Positions 60,075 to 64,000 of a DNA stretch of 64,000 nucleotides are shown in pieces. The notes beneath the pieces were generated by a model, which did no database searches, was not told the DNA's origin, and worked only from the letters and a program-made list of their open reading frames with translations. The position numbers were made by a program, and so were the translations under genes. The DNA is from Euptelea pleiosperma (lineage: Eukaryota > Streptophyta > Magnoliopsida > Ranunculales > Eupteleaceae): NCBI GenBank assembly GCA_035048495.1, contig CM068553.1, positions 6,999,259-7,063,258 of the forward strand, written 5' to 3'. The first letter of the stretch is position 1, and each line of letters begins with the position of its first letter.

Positions 60075-60305
60075 GATAAAACTTTGATGACCCGGCCCTG
60101 TCATCAAGGGAGATGACAGGGCAGCAGATCTCGGCACGTGTATTTTGTACAGCGGATCACCTCGGCCTCACCACACGTACCCAGGTGAGTACTTGAGTGC
60201 TTTTTTTTAAAACACTCACCTGTGTACGTGTGCGGTGAGGCCAAGGTTGTCCGTCCGTACAAAGTACACGTGCCGAGATCTGCTGCCCTGTCATCGAAGT
60301 TTTAC
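60075..60305. mobile_element. Foldback element with ATAAAACTTTGATGAC ends
   Basis: Left end ATAAAACTTTGATGACCCGG, right end TGTCATCGAAGTTTTAC. Long arms include CGGCACGTGTATTTTGTACA / GTACAAAGTACACGTGCCG and CGGCCTCACCACACGTACCC. Relative of 53281-53529. Ends about 85 bp before the first SCL28 MSA motif. Confidence 0.85.
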
Positions 60306-60390
60306 TCAATCATTCAGGGGCCAGGTGGTGCATTTTAATGCGCTTCACAGCTCCACGGAAAAAGTGTTACACAGAGTAAATTTATTAGAA

Positions 60391-60549
60391 CCCAACGGTC
60401 ACATAAACGGATAATTAGGACTTAGGAGACAAGCACGTGCAGCCTACGTGCGTTACCTGAATCGCAACAGATGGTCTAAAAAAATCCAAGCACCCTCGTC
60501 CGTACACAACCCCCAACGGTCATATTTGACCGAACGACCCCAACGGTCA
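60391..60549 (+). promoter_or_regulatory. Three MSA (M-phase-specific activator) motifs
   Basis: CCCAACGGTCA occurs at 60391-60401, 60512-60522 and 60539-60549, each a perfect match to the MYB3R-binding MSA consensus YCYAACGGYYA. All are on the plus strand, 0.9-1.0 kb upstream of the SCL28-like ATG and near a weak TATA-like TAAATAAAA (60595-60603). Arabidopsis SCL28 is known to be a G2/M gene under MYB3R control, so the sites fit the gene. Confidence 0.8.
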
Positions 60550-60812
60550 TATTGACCACCACTCTCCCTCGTCCGATCTCCATCCAAAGGCCACTAAATA
60601 AAAATTCGGAGATCTTCTGAGACACCCTTTTCCCCAGTCACCATTTTCTTCGTGCTGGGTGAAATCAAATCAATCACAAAAACCAGAAAAACAGGAGCAG
60701 GGCGGCAATGGAAGTAAATAGGAGAAGAAAGAAGAACAGAACCTCAGTATGAGAAAACAAGCCAGTTGGGGTTTATGTTATTTTGTGTGGTGAGAATTGA
60801 GAAATCTCTCAT

Positions 60813-61034
60813 TTGGCTGATCAGTTTTTCTTCATGTTTGAAGGGTTTCCACAACTGAGTTTTGCATCATATACAGAATCGGCAATTACTATGGAGGCGT
60901 TACAGGTTTCAAATGCTGAGTTGGGTCTGAAGTTTCTCCTGAGTTTCAATTACAAATGTAAGCAAGTCTCTCACTGGATTTCTATGCACGGTGTCAGTCC
61001 TCTTGGGCAGAAGAATCATGGCTTTCTCCAATGA
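60813..61034 (+). promoter_or_regulatory. Leader region with possible upstream ORF and 5' UTR intron
   Basis: A 73-codon frame lies in the presumed SCL28-like leader; it has no family resemblance and could be an upstream ORF. A donor-like GTAGGTATCG near 61077 and a pyrimidine-rich acceptor ending ATTTCAATTTAG... (TTTCAATTTAG at about 61276-61286) suggest a ~210-bp leader intron. Inference only. Confidence 0.35.
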
Positions 61035-61412
61035 GTTTTCCGGCAAAATTTGGAATCCGATGACCCGTTTTCTCCCGTAGGTATCGAAATTTTCTTACAT
61101 TCTTTAATTCTTTGTGGGGTTAACAGCTTCTTCTTCGTTGTATTCCCTCTCTGTTTTCTAAAAATAGACACCCAAATTTATGAAAAATTCTTTCAGTTTT
61201 CCATCGGATTCCTTCTTTGTGCTTATCTGAATTTTATTTCTGAAATTTTTTTCACACTTGCCCTTTCTCTTGAATTTTCAATTTAGCTTGCCAAAAAATC
61301 CGTGTGAATTTAAAGAAATTATACAACAAAAACATACATTGTTGGAAAAACAGAATAGAGAGAGATAGGGGTAAAACGAGAAAAAAAAAAGAAATTTGGA
61401 AGCATATAGAGG

Positions 61413-63447
61413 ATGTTGGCTGGGTGTTCTACATTGGTGTCGCCGAGGCATAGATTAAGGAGTGAAGAGTCTGCCCAGTTTCAGGCTTGCCATTACCAGT
61501 TGCCTTCAATGAATACACAAAGATTGGATTTACCCTGTAGTTTCGCTCGCAAAGATGCCCCAAGGTCACAGCCTATAAGACCTGTTGGCCTCACAGTGGA
61601 GAAACCGATCGAAGCAAAGGGAAATTGTTCGCTTAAACAAAAAATTCGTCTCCCACCTTCCATTAACACCACTCAAACGGCATTATGGGAAGGAAGGAGA
61701 GAGATCGAAGAAGGGTTTTGGGAGAAAGAGAAGAAGAGCTTGAAGAGATTTGCTGAGCAGAGTTCATGGGACGAATCCTGCATACACAGAACAAAGAGAA
61801 AAAGAAGTAGCAATAGTACCACGGCGGCGCCCGATGATTCTTCAGACGGAGGTAGAATGAGTGTTAGTCAATTGGGTAGTGGGAATTTTTGGTTCCAGCA
61901 GAATGTTGAGGTGCCACTGTCAATGCCAGGAAGCACAGGCCTTGACTCTCCTTCGGTTGCTTTTCCTGTGTCTTCAGCAGAGGAAGAAAGGGTCTATTTC
62001 ATGCCTAGAGATGTTATCTTACCATATCTGCCATTGTCGAACAATCCTTTGGTGGAGTCTGTGGTGACTGAGATTACAGACAAAGGTGAGAAGGACATCG
62101 AGACAAGCCAAGGGCCTAAGAACGCAAAATCGGGATCAAGTACCTCATCGGAGAGCCATAGCTTGAACCCAAGGCCAGATGAGAACTCCTCAGAGAACGA
62201 AACTGGTAATGGGTCTCAGATTCCTTACCCATTTGAGGGAGCCAGATTGACGGCAGGCGATGACGAGGTCCAACAGGAGAATCAGGGATTCGAGCTTGTG
62301 AGCTTACTGGTGTCCTGTGTGGAGTCAATCAGCTTGAAGAACATTTCAGGCTATCACACATTACCTATCCAGGCTTGGGGAGCTTGCCTCTCCAGAAGGG
62401 ACTCCAATTCGCCGTGTTACAGCTTACTTCACAGAAGCTTTAGCTCTACGAGTTGCAAGGCTCTGGCCTCATATTTTCCACATCGGTACCCCACGGGAGA
62501 CTGATCGGGCCCATGGTGAAATGGGAACTGCGCTGCGGCTACTCAATCATGTGAGCCCAATTCCAAAGTTCCTCCATTTCACATCAAATGAGATGCTGTT
62601 GAGAGCATTTGAAGGAAAAGACAGGGTTCACATTATAGATTTCGACATTAAACAAGGGCTTCAATGGCCTGGTTTACTTCAGAGTTTGGCTTCTAGGTCC
62701 AATCCCCCGACCCATGTGAGAATCACAGGTATAGGTGACTCAAAACAAGAGCTCCAGGAAACAGGAGATAGACTGGCCGGATTTGCTGAGGCCTTGAATC
62801 TGCCTTTTGAATTCCATGTGGTTGTGGACAGGTTGGAAGATGTGAGGCTGTGGATGCTTCATGTGAAGGAGAAGGAAAGCGTGGCTGTGAATTGTATTCT
62901 CCAGCTACACAAGATGCTTTATGATGAAAGTGGTGGCGCCTTAAGGGATTTGTTAGGTCTGATACGGAGCACTAACCCCGTTGTCGTTCTTATGGGAGAG
63001 CAAGAAGCTGAGCATGACAACATAAGTCTGGAAACAAGGGTTTCCCATTCACTGAAGTACTACTCCGCCGTCTTTGACTCAATTGATTCTAGCCTACCGT
63101 TAGATAGCCCGGTTAGGATCAAAGTAGAGGAGATGTTTGCGAGGGAGATTAGAAATATAGTTGCTTGCGAAGGATGCGACAGATTCGAAAGGCACGAGAG
63201 TTTTGTGAAGTGGAGGAAGTTGATGGAAGATGGAGCGTTTAGATGCGTTAGCATTGGAGACAGGGAGTTGCTTCAGAGTCGAATGCTTTTGAAGATGTAC
63301 TCTTGTGAGAAATTCAGTGTGGAGAAGCAAGGAGAAGAAGGAGCTGGGCTTACTCTCAGTTGGCTAGAGCAGCCTCTATACACGGTTTCGGCATGGGCAC
63401 CCATTGATGTTGCAGGCAGCTCCTCCTCTGTATCACAGGCAAGTTGA
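61413..63447 (+). CDS. SCL28: GRAS transcription factor, SCARECROW-LIKE 28-like, with 1-bp frameshift
   Basis: Single-exon gene, as is common for GRAS genes. The N-terminus (MLAGCSTLVSPRHRLRSEE, then MNTQRLDLPCSFARKD) matches SCL28 proteins and fixes the start. The GRAS domain begins FELVSLLVSCVESISLKNI; here the frame shifts by one base. Dropping one T of the TTT run at 62344-62346 continues the domain (AITHYLSRLGELASPEGTPI), giving a predicted 677 aa, close to Arabidopsis SCL28. VHIIDFDIKQGLQWP lies near residue 405, DRLEDVRLWMLHVKE follows, and the SAW end is LEQPLYTVSAW; stop at 63445-63447. As assembled, the first frame ends at 62504, cutting off the GRAS domain. SCL28 promotes G2/M progression and cell-size control. 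Either a sequencing error or a real allele; the rest is intact. Confidence 0.9.
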
Positions 63448-64000
63448 TAGCGATGGTTTTTCTTCTTTGCGTCATACAGAAAATGGAAAAGTAAATTCTT
63501 TCTAGGCAGGGAAAGCTATGTTATTATTCTTTCATTCTTTGGTTTCAGTTTAGTTCAGAAAGCTTAAAAGCATTTTTCAGAATAGTAGTAGTAGTAGCTT
63601 GATACCCATTTCAGTACTTTTCAGGTCAGATTATCGTTCGTTCCCATTCAGTAGTATTCGTTGTTATTCATTGATTCTTTTGTAATAGAAAGGGGGGGAA
63701 ATTCTTTAAGCAATTCTTTCTTAGCCAGTCATATTGGTTTTTTCTTTTCTTTTGATAAGCTTTTGTTGGGGGGTTTACTGCTGTTTTCATACCATGTAAG
63801 AGGAACCTGGATTCATTATATATGAAACGATCTCATTGATTAGTTGGTTTATCATAATCTTTTCTTCTCATGGAGTGTAATACATGGTGAAAGAAGATTT
63901 AGAATGCACTTTTCTTTTAGTCAAATTTATATTCTGAGAAGGCTTTTTTCTGTGTTATATGGGTATATCTTGAATGAAAGCTCATGACATAAGGCAACAG
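63448..64000. other. SCL28-like 3' flank
   Basis: T-rich sequence without coding exons; presumably the 3' UTR. TTTTGTAATAGAAAG near 63679 is a plausible weak polyadenylation region; no perfect AATAAA seen here. Confidence 0.45.

Noticed and set aside
1..64000. CRISPR arrays, bacterial operons or a novel defence system
   Set aside because: The window is clearly nuclear plant DNA; the repeats are foldback transposons, tandem duplications or microsatellites rather than regularly spaced arrays, and no prokaryotic gene was seen.

Overview
This is nuclear DNA from a flowering plant. The evidence is spliced genes with GT-AG introns (one gene has 14 exons), plant-specific families (GRAS, PMT-type methyltransferase, PUX), an LTR/LINE/Mutator-like transposon load, and AT-rich intergenic DNA. 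The large introns and many small foldback transposons fit a woody basal eudicot or magnoliid, but the species cannot be fixed from the sequence alone.

Layout. (1) 747-20246, minus: a complete 14-exon gene for the GPI-transamidase subunit PIG-U (447 aa). It spans 19.5 kb because its introns hold an old Gypsy retrotransposon that was later hit by a LINE, a solo LTR and a Mutator-like element. Most exons are too short to stand out as open frames, so the gene shows only after splice-site reading. A possible last exon of another plus-strand gene lies at 154-390. (2) 20.3-31.0 kb: intergenic, with foldback elements, a diverged ~1 kb tandem duplication and a ~370 bp tandem duplication just before the next promoter. 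(3) 31310-41093, plus: an 11-exon UBX-domain gene (PUX8/SAY1-like, 627 aa) whose 5.5 kb first intron carries a 2.1 kb solo LTR. (4) 43808-44104, minus: a decayed lipid-transfer-protein gene. (5) 44636-48257, minus: a 6-exon PMT15/16-like Golgi methyltransferase gene (635 aa). (6) 48.3-60.3 kb: a graveyard of palindromic elements, a 2 kb Mutator-like element and what looks like the relic of a tandem duplication of the PMT locus. (7) 61413-63447, plus: an SCL28-like GRAS gene with three M-phase (MSA) promoter motifs and a one-base frameshift in the assembled sequence.

The genes are independent housekeeping or regulatory loci: GPI-anchor attachment in the ER, CDC48/p97 adaptor, wall-polysaccharide methylation in the Golgi, and G2/M control. 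They do not form a cluster. No bacterial-type system, CRISPR, rRNA or convincing tRNA gene was seen. The most unusual material is the transposon archaeology: nested insertions with readable target-site duplications, and a set of foldback elements that share (G/A)TAAAACTT ends but have different stems.
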